A stretch of DNA of 64,000 bases from DASXMT01 sp963781305 (lineage in GTDB: Bacteria > Actinomycetota > Acidimicrobiia > Acidimicrobiales > RAAP-2). The position numbers and the translations under genes are program-made. The stretch spans positions 1,674,001 through 1,738,000 of the forward strand of contig CAWAFL010000011.1 of the NCBI GenBank assembly GCA_963781305.1, in the 5' to 3' direction. The number at the start of each line of letters is the position of its first letter. The stretch's first letter is position 1. Of the stretch, positions 7,875 to 15,410 are shown piece after piece. Below the pieces are notes generated by a model that saw only the letters and a program-made list of their open reading frames with translations, was not told where the DNA came from and searched no databases.

Positions 7875-8654
7875 TCAGCCCTCGTACTCGTAGTCGACCG
7901 CGCCCACGGACACGGTGGTCGGGGCGCCGGTCACCCAGGAGACCTCCAGCTCGCCGAAGGTGCCCCCCTGGTCGAGGTCCACGCGGCCCTGCTTGCACAG
8001 CTCGAGAAGTGCGAGGAATCGCACGATGACCTCCATCCTGGTGGTGAGGTGGCGGGTCAGCCCCCTGAACGTGGCCGTTCCCTCTCTGGGCAGTCGCACC
8101 TCCAGCTCGGACACGGCCTCGGCCACCGAGACGGTGTCCACCGTGACGTGGTACAGGTCCACCACCGGCACAGGCCGGGCCGCCGTGGCCCGGAGGTAGG
8201 CCGCCATCAGGTGATTGGATGTGATCCCCTCGAGCAGGTCGGGAGCGTGCACCGCGAATCCCTCGTCGAGTCCCGCCTGGCGGGGTACGGACCGGCCGGC
8301 GTACTCCATCATCAGGGTGAACGCATCGGCCGCGGCCGAGTAGGCCTGGCACTCGAGCAGGCGGGCCAGGAGCAGGTCCCGCTCTTCCCAGCCGGACAGC
8401 TCTTCGTCGGCCTCCACGTCGTCGGGACCCGGGAGCAGTCGCTTCGACTTGAGCTCGATCAGCACCGCCGCCACCACCAGGAACTCCGACAGCGTCGAGA
8501 GATCGACCCCCTCCCAGGTGGCGACCTCGGCCACGAAGGCGTCGACCATGTCGGCCAGCGGGACGTCGTAGATGTCGACCTGGTGGGAGTTGATCAACTG
8601 CAACAAGAGGTCGATGGGACCCTCGAAGACAGGCAACGAGACGGTGGCAGCCAC
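7875..8654 (-). CDS. scpA: Segregation and condensation protein A
   Basis: Kleisin subunit bridging the SMC head domains. From the GTG at 8654 the protein is 259 residues and begins with a short leader followed by VFEGPIDLLLQLINSHQVDIYDVPLA, the conserved kleisin N-terminus; the C-terminal winged helix includes RMEVIVRFLALLELCKQG. The GTG is chosen because the conserved core starts seven residues later; the frame stays open upstream but that part overlaps trpS on the other strand and has no family similarity. It heads the minus-strand operon, divergent from trpS. Confidence 0.93.
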   Translation of the reverse strand: MAATVSLPVFEGPIDLLLQLINSHQVDIYDVPLADMVDAFVAEVATWEGVDLSTLSEFLVVAAVLIELKSKRLLPGPDDVEADEELSGWEERDLLLARLLECQAYSAAADAFTLMMEYAGRSVPRQAGLDEGFAVHAPDLLEGITSNHLMAAYLRATAARPVPVVDLYHVTVDTVSVAEAVSELEVRLPREGTATFRGLTRHLTTRMEVIVRFLALLELCKQGRVDLDQGGTFGELEVSWVTGAPTTVSVGAVDYEYEG

Positions 8655-8729
8655 GACCCACGACGATACCGGCTCGCACTGCCGTCCTCGCGCACCCCAT
8701 CGGTGTTCTCGGTCCTCGCCGACGGCCCC

Positions 8730-8735
8730 TACGAT
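8730..8735 (+). promoter_or_regulatory. Possible -10 element of a leaderless trpS transcript
   Basis: TACGAT lies 8 bases before the trpS ATG, the spacing expected if transcription starts at the start codon. No Shine-Dalgarno is present. The 89-base scpA/trpS gap must also hold the oppositely directed scpA promoter, which is not evident. Confidence 0.4.
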
Positions 8736-8743
8736 GACTTCCC

Positions 8744-9727
8744 ATGCCCAGGGTTCTTTCCGGTATCCAACCGAGCGGCGAACTGCATCTAGGGAACTAC
8801 CTGGGTGCCGTGCGGAACTGGGTGGCCGACCAGTACACCGACGAGGCCTACTACTGCATCGTCGATCTCCACGCCCTGACCCTGGACATCGACCCCGAGA
8901 CGCTCCGGGCCCGAACCTGGGACGCGGCCATCGACCTGTTGGCCTCGGGGCTCGATCCCGAGCTGTGCACGCTGTTCGTCCAGAGTCATGTGGCCGAGCA
9001 CGCACGACTGACGTGGCTGCTCGAGTGCACGGCGACCATGGGCGAGCTGCGCCGGATGACCCAGTTCAAGGAGAAAGGCGCGGGCCAGGAATCGGTGCGG
9101 GCCGGCCTGTTCACCTACCCGGTGCTCATGGCATCCGACATCCTCCTCTATGACGCGGATCGCGTACCCGTGGGCGACGACCAACGTCAGCACCTGGAGC
9201 TGACCCGGGAGCTGGCCATCCGGTTCAACCACCGCTACGGCGACGTGTTCGTGGTGCCCGAGGCGGCCATTCCCCGGGTCGGGGCGCGGGTCATGGACCT
9301 GCAGCATCCCGAGCGGAAGATGTCCAAATCGGTGAGCTCGCCCCTGGGGACGGTCCAAGTGCTCGACGAGCCGGCCGACCTCGAACGCAAGATCAAGCGG
9401 GCGGTGACGGACACCGATGGCGAGGTGCGCTACGACCCCGAGGCCAAGCCGGGGCTGTCCAACTTGTTGGAGCTTCTCGCCGTGGCCACCGACCGCTCCC
9501 CCGCCGAGGTGGCCTTGGGCTACCAGCGCTACGGCGATCTGAAGCGCGACCTGGCCGAAGCGCTGATTGAGCTGCTGCGGCCGGTCAGGGAGCGTCGGAA
9601 GGCCCTGGCTGCCGACCCGGGGGCGGTGGCGGCCTTGCTCGGCGTCGGCGCCGAAAAGGCGCGTGCGGTGGCCGGAGCCACGTATGCCCGTGCAGCAGAC
9701 GCCATGGGCCTGGTCAGTCCGTATTGA
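8744..9727 (+). CDS. trpS: Tryptophanyl-tRNA synthetase
   Basis: Class I aminoacyl-tRNA synthetase charging tRNA-Trp. The 327-residue protein has the HIGH-equivalent HLGN at residues 15-18, the tryptophan-pocket segment SDILLYDADRVPVGDDQRQH, and KMSKS at residues 192-196. It is the only plus-strand gene between 2290 and 30147, inserted between two core operons of opposite strand. Its last codons (LVSPY) and stop are formed by the first unit of a 26-nt tandem repeat. Confidence 0.98.
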   Translation: MPRVLSGIQPSGELHLGNYLGAVRNWVADQYTDEAYYCIVDLHALTLDIDPETLRARTWDAAIDLLASGLDPELCTLFVQSHVAEHARLTWLLECTATMGELRRMTQFKEKGAGQESVRAGLFTYPVLMASDILLYDADRVPVGDDQRQHLELTRELAIRFNHRYGDVFVVPEAAIPRVGARVMDLQHPERKMSKSVSSPLGTVQVLDEPADLERKIKRAVTDTDGEVRYDPEAKPGLSNLLELLAVATDRSPAEVALGYQRYGDLKRDLAEALIELLRPVRERRKALAADPGAVAALLGVGAEKARAVAGATYARAADAMGLVSPY

Positions 9728-9857
9728 CCGACAGCCTGGTCAGTCTCGTATTGACCGACAGCCGGGTCAGTCTCTACTGACCGACAGCCTGGTCAGTCTC
9801 TACTGACCGACAGCCTGGTCAGTCCGTATTGACCGTCGGCCTGGTACTGACCGTCGG
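9708..9857. repeat. About 5.7 tandem copies of a 26-nt hairpin-forming unit between convergent genes
   Basis: Units begin at 9708, 9734, 9761, 9787, 9813 and 9839 (the last partial); one unit is 27 nt. Two central units contain a perfect 7-bp hairpin, GGTCAGT-CTCT-ACTGACC, and the others have variants of it. The trpS stop (9725-9727) lies in unit 1 and the stop of the convergent YfhO-like gene (9819-9821, minus strand) in unit 5, so both protein tails are repeat-encoded. There is no T-run. The array may act as a bidirectional transcript end or be a slippage product. Confidence 0.92.
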
Positions 9858-12749
9858 AGAAGCGTCCCCGAGCGGGTCCCTCCGTCGCCGGCGCCAGCCG
9901 ACGAGCACGAACACCCCACCGACGACGACCGCTAGCCCACCGAGGGCCGAGAGGCCCAGCCCGGCCAGGGCACTCACCGGGGCGTAGTGGAACGTGACCA
10001 CGAAGTCGCCGGCGGGCACCTTCACCCGCTGGGTCACCTTCAAAGAGACAACGGGGGTGGACCGCGCTGCTCCCGCGGTGGTCGAACCGGTGGGGTCGAC
10101 CGGTTGGACGGTGGCGTGCCAGCCCGGTGCCGGTGCCTCGCTTCGGACGAGCCACACCGGCTGGTCCGTGTGGACCAGGAACCGCTGGGTGCCGTTCCTC
10201 TCCGCGCTGAGCTGTTGGACTTGGCCGGTTCGGGCACCGGAGTCCCGGGCCGTCGTCCACGCCCACCCCCGTGGATGGGCATTGCGGAACACGCCGAACG
10301 AGCCGATGGTCCCGGTGAAGGTCCAGTGTGGTGGGGTCACTGCGTTCTGCATGCGGCCATCGAGGGCGACGGTGCCGTCCTCGATGGTGCTCACCGTCGG
10401 GGCCAGTGCGGTGAGGGGTTTCCCGGGTCCGGCCTGCACCACGATCCCTGCGGCCACGGTGGCCGACGGCAGCTGAAACCGTAGGGACCGTCGGGCGTCG
10501 GTTCCGGTGGTGAACCGCTCCGACTGCTCGAGCCAGGTCACCGACCCCGTGGGCGTGACCAGCCCGATCCGCGCCGACGCGCCGGTCGTCCCGGCCCCGA
10601 GCGGGATCTCGCCATGCGTCACGGTCAGGGTGCCTCCGAAATACCAGGTGTGCCGGCCACCGGAAGCGAGAGAGACCGGGTCCGTGGGTCGCTTCGGTCC
10701 CCCGGTGAACGCGTTCGGGTCCGACGGGAACGGAGTGGCCAGGTGGGTCGGCGTGGTGGTGGGCACGGGGGTGACGAAGTAGCTGGGCAGGGACAGGAGG
10801 ACGGTCGCGTTGAGGTCGTCCCAGGTGGGCCCGGCCAGCGTGTACGGGTCGAGGTCCTCTTGGAGGTGGGCCCCGGTGGCCCGGTAGTAGTCGCCGCTCA
10901 CCAGCGCGGTGTAGCCCTGGGCGCTGGGCAGTTGCTTCAGGACGTTCAGGTCGGTCTGACCCATGGCGAAGAGCTGTCCTTGGATGAACCGGTCCGGGTC
11001 GTAGATGATGAACCGGCCGTTCCCCGTCGCCGCCGTCAGCTCGGCCGCCGTGGGCCCGCTCGCATACGCAGTGGTGTGGGTGACGGGCCCGTGGAGGATG
11101 AGGACGGTGAAGAACACGAGGTCGACGGCCATCACCGCGGCCAGCGCCCGGCGCAACCCCGCCGGGCTCAACCGGCCGGGGAACAGGGCCACCCACGTGG
11201 CGGCGGCGGCGATGGCCACTCCCCCGGTCAGGACGGCGGCTACGGCCATGCGCATCGACGAGTCGGACGGATACTGGGTGCCGATGAACTGTTCGAGGCC
11301 GGAGGCCCAGAGCCACGACCCGACGCAGAGGACGGTGACCACGGCAAGCGGGATACAAGTCACCGCCACGTCGACGGGGCGGGAACGCGGTCGGGGGGAA
11401 CCGGTTGCCGCTGGACCATCTGGGACCGCGGCAACTGCCGCCGCCGAACGGGTGCGGGCGCGGTCGGCCAGCACCATGTGGACCCACCAGGCCAACAGGG
11501 TGGCGAGGGCGAAGTCGACCCCGAGCAGGTTCCGGTTGAGCAGGCGCTGGCTGTTGATCCCGGGGATCAGGAACATCAGGTGGCCAAACGGCGTGTCACC
11601 GCCCCAGGCGGAAAGAAGGCTCAACACCAACACGACGTACCAGACCCACCAACGGGACGCCTCGGGCCGTCGTCGCCATCGGGAGGTCAGGAGGGCGAAG
11701 AACCCGATGAGGGCCAGTATCCCCACGTAGCTGGTGACTTCGGGAAAGTTGTAGTCCCCGAAATAGCCGGATACCTCCTGCTGGTTGGTCCCGAGGACGA
11801 AAGGGGAGAACACCAGCGCGGTCAGGCGCCAGGGCAGCGAACCGGTGATGAAGAACTGATAGGTAGGAGTGGCCCGCTGTGACTGGGCAGTGAAGACCAG
11901 TCCTGGGAGCCACTGGGCCGCGCCGGCCAAGAGACCCACCCCTGCGCCGACGACGAGAAGGCCCAACGGGGCCAGCCGGGATCGCAGTCCAACGGGTTGG
12001 CGCCGATCCGACCGCCAATACAGCCAGTACCGCCAGATCAGGTAGATCACGGCGATCACGGCGGAGTCGAGGACCGCCTCGGGCGCCCCGGCCAGGATGG
12101 TGAAAGCCGTCGCCACGGCCAGGAGGAGCGCCCACCACCACCGTGGAGCCGGCCCGGCCCGGCCCGGCGCAGTCGACGGTGGCGCGGCCGAGGTCACCGT
12201 GCCCGGTGGTTCGGTGAGCCCGTGCACGGCCAGCAGCATCCACGGGAGCCACGCCGCGCCCGAGATCAGGTCGATGTGGACGATCTGCCCACTGAGGTAG
12301 CCCCCGAAGGCGAAGGCGGCGGCCCCGAAGGTGGCAGCCGTCGACGACACCGGCTGTCGGCGCAGGAAGAGGTACATGCCGACCACGGCCACCTCGTAGG
12401 CGGCGATGAGGTTCAGGGTCCAGGCCAGCTCGGCCGGAAGGATGGCGAACAGCCACGTGAGCGGGTAGGCGGCCCCGGCGTTGAAGCCACCGAGCAACGG
12501 AGCGCCAGCGAAGATGTACGGATTGAGGAGGGGCAGGTGCCCGTGGATGAGGTCCTGTCCGGCCAGCACCCGCAGCGGGAAGTTCTGGATGAAGTTGTCC
12601 CCGTCCAGGAAGACCTGTCCGAACAGAAGCGGGATACCGAACACGAGTACCGGGGCGGCGAGGAGGACGACCAGTCCGATATGGCCGCGGACCCATGGGG
12701 TGACCCTCCGCCCATCTCCTCGGGTCACGTGAGGATCGGGGCCGGACAT
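9819..12749 (-). CDS. Large YfhO-like integral membrane glycosyltransferase
   Basis: A 976-residue protein with a hydrophobic N-terminal half of roughly a dozen membrane segments and a C-terminal extracytoplasmic part ending in a final membrane helix (GLSALGGLAVVVGGVFVLVG) and an arginine-rich tail. The first loop carries DGDNFIQNFPLRV and PLLNPYIFAGAPLLGG, typical of YfhO family proteins, GT-C fold enzymes or flippase-linked glycosyl transferases in cell-wall polymer decoration. The start ATG at 12749 is 14 bases after the M50 protease gene; the open frame upstream overlaps that gene. The substrate is unknown. The C-terminal residues STRPTVNTD come from the 26-nt repeat array. Confidence 0.75.
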   Translation of the reverse strand: MSGPDPHVTRGDGRRVTPWVRGHIGLVVLLAAPVLVFGIPLLFGQVFLDGDNFIQNFPLRVLAGQDLIHGHLPLLNPYIFAGAPLLGGFNAGAAYPLTWLFAILPAELAWTLNLIAAYEVAVVGMYLFLRRQPVSSTAATFGAAAFAFGGYLSGQIVHIDLISGAAWLPWMLLAVHGLTEPPGTVTSAAPPSTAPGRAGPAPRWWWALLLAVATAFTILAGAPEAVLDSAVIAVIYLIWRYWLYWRSDRRQPVGLRSRLAPLGLLVVGAGVGLLAGAAQWLPGLVFTAQSQRATPTYQFFITGSLPWRLTALVFSPFVLGTNQQEVSGYFGDYNFPEVTSYVGILALIGFFALLTSRWRRRPEASRWWVWYVVLVLSLLSAWGGDTPFGHLMFLIPGINSQRLLNRNLLGVDFALATLLAWWVHMVLADRARTRSAAAVAAVPDGPAATGSPRPRSRPVDVAVTCIPLAVVTVLCVGSWLWASGLEQFIGTQYPSDSSMRMAVAAVLTGGVAIAAAATWVALFPGRLSPAGLRRALAAVMAVDLVFFTVLILHGPVTHTTAYASGPTAAELTAATGNGRFIIYDPDRFIQGQLFAMGQTDLNVLKQLPSAQGYTALVSGDYYRATGAHLQEDLDPYTLAGPTWDDLNATVLLSLPSYFVTPVPTTTPTHLATPFPSDPNAFTGGPKRPTDPVSLASGGRHTWYFGGTLTVTHGEIPLGAGTTGASARIGLVTPTGSVTWLEQSERFTTGTDARRSLRFQLPSATVAAGIVVQAGPGKPLTALAPTVSTIEDGTVALDGRMQNAVTPPHWTFTGTIGSFGVFRNAHPRGWAWTTARDSGARTGQVQQLSAERNGTQRFLVHTDQPVWLVRSEAPAPGWHATVQPVDPTGSTTAGAARSTPVVSLKVTQRVKVPAGDFVVTFHYAPVSALAGLGLSALGGLAVVVGGVFVLVGWRRRRRDPLGDASPTVSTRPTVNTD

Positions 12750-12763
12750 GGACGTGCCCTGGC

Positions 12764-13510
12764 TCAAGTGACGAGTCCGTACCACCAGTTGATCACGTGG
12801 TTGATGAGCTCGGACCATTGATTGCGGAACAACAGGATCAAGACGAAGGGCAGGAAGATCAACATCGGTTGGATCCGGTAGTAGTTGGGCAGCAACCGGG
12901 CCGGTAGGAGGCGCTCCAGCACTGCGGCCCCGTCCAACGGCGGGCACGGGATGAGGTTGAACACGCCCAGCACGATGTTGGCGATGCCGCCATAGAAGAG
13001 GAAGCGCGAATAGAGCGGGATCGCTCCCGTCGCCGGCAGGGTCTGGGCGAAGATGACCCCGAGGATGGCGGCCAGAGCGAAGTTGGTGAGCGGGCCGACC
13101 AGCGAGACGATCACCACATGGTTGCGCGGGCTCCGGAGGCGATTGGCGTTGACGGGCACGGGCTTGGCCCAGCCGTAGGCCCCGATGCCCGACAGGCTCA
13201 ACAGGGCGGGAACCAACAGCGTGCCCACCGGGTCGATATGGCGGATGGGGTTGAGGTTCAGTCGTCCGGCGCGTTTGGCCGTGTCATCCCCGAAGGCCAG
13301 GGCGACGACGCCGTGGGAGATCTCGTGGAGGATGATCGAGGGGATCAGGACGACGAAGTAGATCACTTGGTTCGTCTGGATCCTGCCGGTGCGAACCAGG
13401 ATCACCATGACCACGACGGCAATGGCCACGGCGATATAGAGCAGCGGGCTGCCGGGTACCTGCCGTCCCGACGTCGTCCGGCGGGCACCCCCGGTGCCAC
13501 CCCAACCCAT
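12764..13510 (-). CDS. Site-2 protease family (M50) membrane metalloprotease
   Basis: A 248-residue polytopic membrane protein. The zinc motif HEISH is at residues 62-66 within a hydrophobic segment, and the third-ligand motif appears as NLIPCPPLDG about 120 residues later. This is the compact S2P type without PDZ or CBS domains, found widely in actinobacteria, usually with unknown substrates. The ATG giving MGWGGTGG is preferred over an upstream start that would run into the DksA-like gene. It lies immediately before the YfhO-like gene and is probably cotranscribed with it. Confidence 0.85.
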   Translation of the reverse strand: MGWGGTGGARRTTSGRQVPGSPLLYIAVAIAVVVMVILVRTGRIQTNQVIYFVVLIPSIILHEISHGVVALAFGDDTAKRAGRLNLNPIRHIDPVGTLLVPALLSLSGIGAYGWAKPVPVNANRLRSPRNHVVIVSLVGPLTNFALAAILGVIFAQTLPATGAIPLYSRFLFYGGIANIVLGVFNLIPCPPLDGAAVLERLLPARLLPNYYRIQPMLIFLPFVLILLFRNQWSELINHVINWWYGLVT

Positions 13511-13524
13511 GGTCGAGAGCTCGC

Positions 13525-13863
13525 CTAGTGCCGAGCAGCGTGACTGATGCAGTAGCGCGTCGCCGGCATGGCCTCGAGCCTGGCCGGGGAGATGGGTTCG
13601 CCGCACTCCTCACAGGTGCCAAAGCTGCCGTCGTCCAACTTTGCCAGGGCGTGGGCGACATCACCCAGCGTCTCCTGAAGCTGGCCACCTAACGCCTCTG
13701 CTTCGCCACGCTCAGCGGTCACTTGGCTGAGATCGGCAAAGTTGGGGTCGTACGTCGGTCCGTCGTCGTCCCCGAAGCCCAATTCGGACAGCTGCGATCG
13801 CAGCTGGGCCCGCTCCTCTTCGAGGAGGGTCCGGTAATCGACGGTCGGGGCATCGCTGGGCAC
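13525..13863 (-). CDS. TraR/DksA-type zinc finger protein
   Basis: A 112-residue protein: a charged helical region with a predicted coiled coil (LLEEERAQLRSQLSELG and following), then a zinc finger CEECGEPISPARLEAMPATRYC followed by ISH, where the usual fourth cysteine is replaced by histidine, a variant I associate with actinobacterial members. DksA-like proteins bind the RNA polymerase secondary channel, but small actinobacterial homologues are mostly uncharacterised. It starts with GTG and is ten bases from xerD. Confidence 0.85.
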   Translation of the reverse strand: MPSDAPTVDYRTLLEEERAQLRSQLSELGFGDDDGPTYDPNFADLSQVTAERGEAEALGGQLQETLGDVAHALAKLDDGSFGTCEECGEPISPARLEAMPATRYCISHAARH

Positions 13864-13873
13864 GCAGCAGAGC

Positions 13874-14806
13874 CTAGTTCTCCCGGTTGCGTTGGGCGCG
13901 CGGGTGGGCGCTTTCGTACGCGCCTCGGAGGTGTTCGGACGACAGACGGGTGTACAGCTGGGTGGTGGCGATCGACACGTGACCGAGCAGCTCTTGGACC
14001 ACCCGGATGTCCGCCCCGTGGGCCAGCATGTGGCTGGCGCACGAGTGGCGCAGCACGTGGGGGCTCACCTGATCGCTCAACCCCACCCGCTGGGCGTGGC
14101 GCTTGAGGATGGCCCACGCACCCTGGCGGCTCAGGCGCCTACCCCGCGTGTTCAAAAAGACTGCCTCGGCATCGTCACGGTGAGACCATCGATCGGGGGC
14201 GACCAGCGGCCGGCCTGGCGGCGACAGCCATACCACCAGCGCTTCCCGGGCCGGGCGCCCGATCGGGACGAGCCGTTCCTTGGAGCCCTTGCCGAAGACC
14301 CGGATGAGGCCGTCGTCGAACTGGAGATCGGACAGGGACAGCCCGACCACTTCGGAGATCCGGGCGCCGGTGCCGTAGAGCACCTCGAGCAGGGCACGAT
14401 CGCGGAAGTCCAACGGACCGATGCCGGTGACCGCGTTCAGCAGCCTGAGGGTCTGGGCCTCGTCCAGTGCCTTGGGCAGGCGCCGGGCCAGTCGGGGTGA
14501 CTGCAGATCGGCGGTGGGGTCCGCGGGGATGGTGCCCTCGTCGTAGAGGAAGCGGAAGAGGCCACGCAGGCTGGCCAGGCTCCTGGTGATGGTGGCAGGG
14601 CTCTTACCCTCGCTACGGGCAAAGGCCAGGTACCGCTCGAGGTCGTCGGCCCGGACGGAGCCAGGATCGATGCCGGCGTGCCCGAGCCACTGCTCCCAAC
14701 CGACCAGGTCTCGTCGGTAGGAGGCAATCGTGTTGGAGGACCGTCCCCGCTCCACGGTCAACCAGGACAGGTACTCCTCGGCTCCGATCGAGAGCGGGGT
14801 GCTCAT
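13874..14806 (-). CDS. xerD: Tyrosine recombinase XerD
   Basis: Site-specific recombinase that resolves chromosome dimers at dif with XerC. The 310-residue protein has the N-terminal SAM-like DNA-binding domain (NTIASYRRDL) and all catalytic residues: R in GTGARISEV, K in FGKGSKERLVPIG, HVLRHS, H in LLGHVSIATT and the nucleophile Y in QLYTRL. Its place beside a NUDIX gene and pyrG is the conserved actinobacterial xerD locus, so it is a housekeeping recombinase and not a phage integrase. Confidence 0.93.
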   Translation of the reverse strand: MSTPLSIGAEEYLSWLTVERGRSSNTIASYRRDLVGWEQWLGHAGIDPGSVRADDLERYLAFARSEGKSPATITRSLASLRGLFRFLYDEGTIPADPTADLQSPRLARRLPKALDEAQTLRLLNAVTGIGPLDFRDRALLEVLYGTGARISEVVGLSLSDLQFDDGLIRVFGKGSKERLVPIGRPAREALVVWLSPPGRPLVAPDRWSHRDDAEAVFLNTRGRRLSRQGAWAILKRHAQRVGLSDQVSPHVLRHSCASHMLAHGADIRVVQELLGHVSIATTQLYTRLSSEHLRGAYESAHPRAQRNREN

Positions 14807-14831
14807 CGTGGCGACGGGAGCCGGTACCGGC

Positions 14832-15410
14832 TCAACCGGCTCGGTCGGGACCGGAACGGCGACGCCGGGCCAAGGCCACCCCGAGGATGGTCACCGCGTC
14901 AACGATGGTCCCGTCATCGACCAGGTCGTCGAAACGGGACAGGGACATCTCCTCGATGGTCATGAACCCCTCTTCCAGGCCCTGGCGGTTGGTCGGCACC
15001 GGATGGAGATCGGTGGCCATGAACACCGTGGTGACCTCGTCGCAGAAGCCGGGCGTGTTGAGGCAGTGGGTCAGCAATTCGAGCCGGCCCGCCGCTCGGC
15101 CCAGCTCCTCGGCCAGCTCCCGGTGCGCGGTGGTCTCGAGCGCCTCGCCCTCGACGTCGCGGGTGCCGGCGGGCACTTCGAACAGCCAGCGGTTGGCCGC
15201 CGGTCGGAATTGATGGACCAGGAGCACCGACGCCGCATCGGTCATGGGCACGACGGCCACCGCTCCGGGGTGACGGATGACGTCCCGCTCGAACACGTTC
15301 CCGTCGGGGTCGACGAACGTCGCCGTGACGGTGGAGACGATGTACCCCTTGTGGATGAGCTGGTCGTCGACGTGGCGAAAGGTGGGCGACGGGTCGGTCG
15401 GTCCCGTCAA
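14832..15410 (-). CDS. NUDIX hydrolase, ADP-ribose pyrophosphatase type
   Basis: Hydrolyses a nucleoside diphosphate linked to another moiety, most likely ADP-ribose. The 192-residue protein contains a full NUDIX box starting at GTRDVEGEALETTAHRELAE and continuing ELGRAAG, and the flanking VLLVHQFRPAANRWLFEVPAG typical of ADP-ribose pyrophosphatases. It appears to start at TTG in a TTGA overlap with the pyrG stop, an unusual start codon but with no better in-frame alternative. The order pyrG-NUDIX-xerD is conserved in actinobacteria. Confidence 0.88.
   Translation of the reverse strand: MTGPTDPSPTFRHVDDQLIHKGYIVSTVTATFVDPDGNVFERDVIRHPGAVAVVPMTDAASVLLVHQFRPAANRWLFEVPAGTRDVEGEALETTAHRELAEELGRAAGRLELLTHCLNTPGFCDEVTTVFMATDLHPVPTNRQGLEEGFMTIEEMSLSRFDDLVDDGTIVDAVTILGVALARRRRSGPDRAG

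Noticed and set aside
5930..8029. Very long plus-strand open frame opposite tyrA, aroH, rluB and scpB
   Set aside because: Antisense shadow typical of high-GC coding DNA: composition rich in Arg, Pro and Gly, no domains, and the opposite strand encodes well-known proteins.
9708..9857. Considered as a CRISPR array
   Set aside because: Units are contiguous without spacers, vary in sequence, lie across two stop codons, and no cas genes are present. The same applies to 6472-6558 and 38789-38876.
13874..14806. Tyrosine recombinase considered as a phage or integron integrase
   Set aside because: It sits in the conserved pyrG-NUDIX-xerD context, has normal XerD length and no phage genes or attachment repeats nearby.
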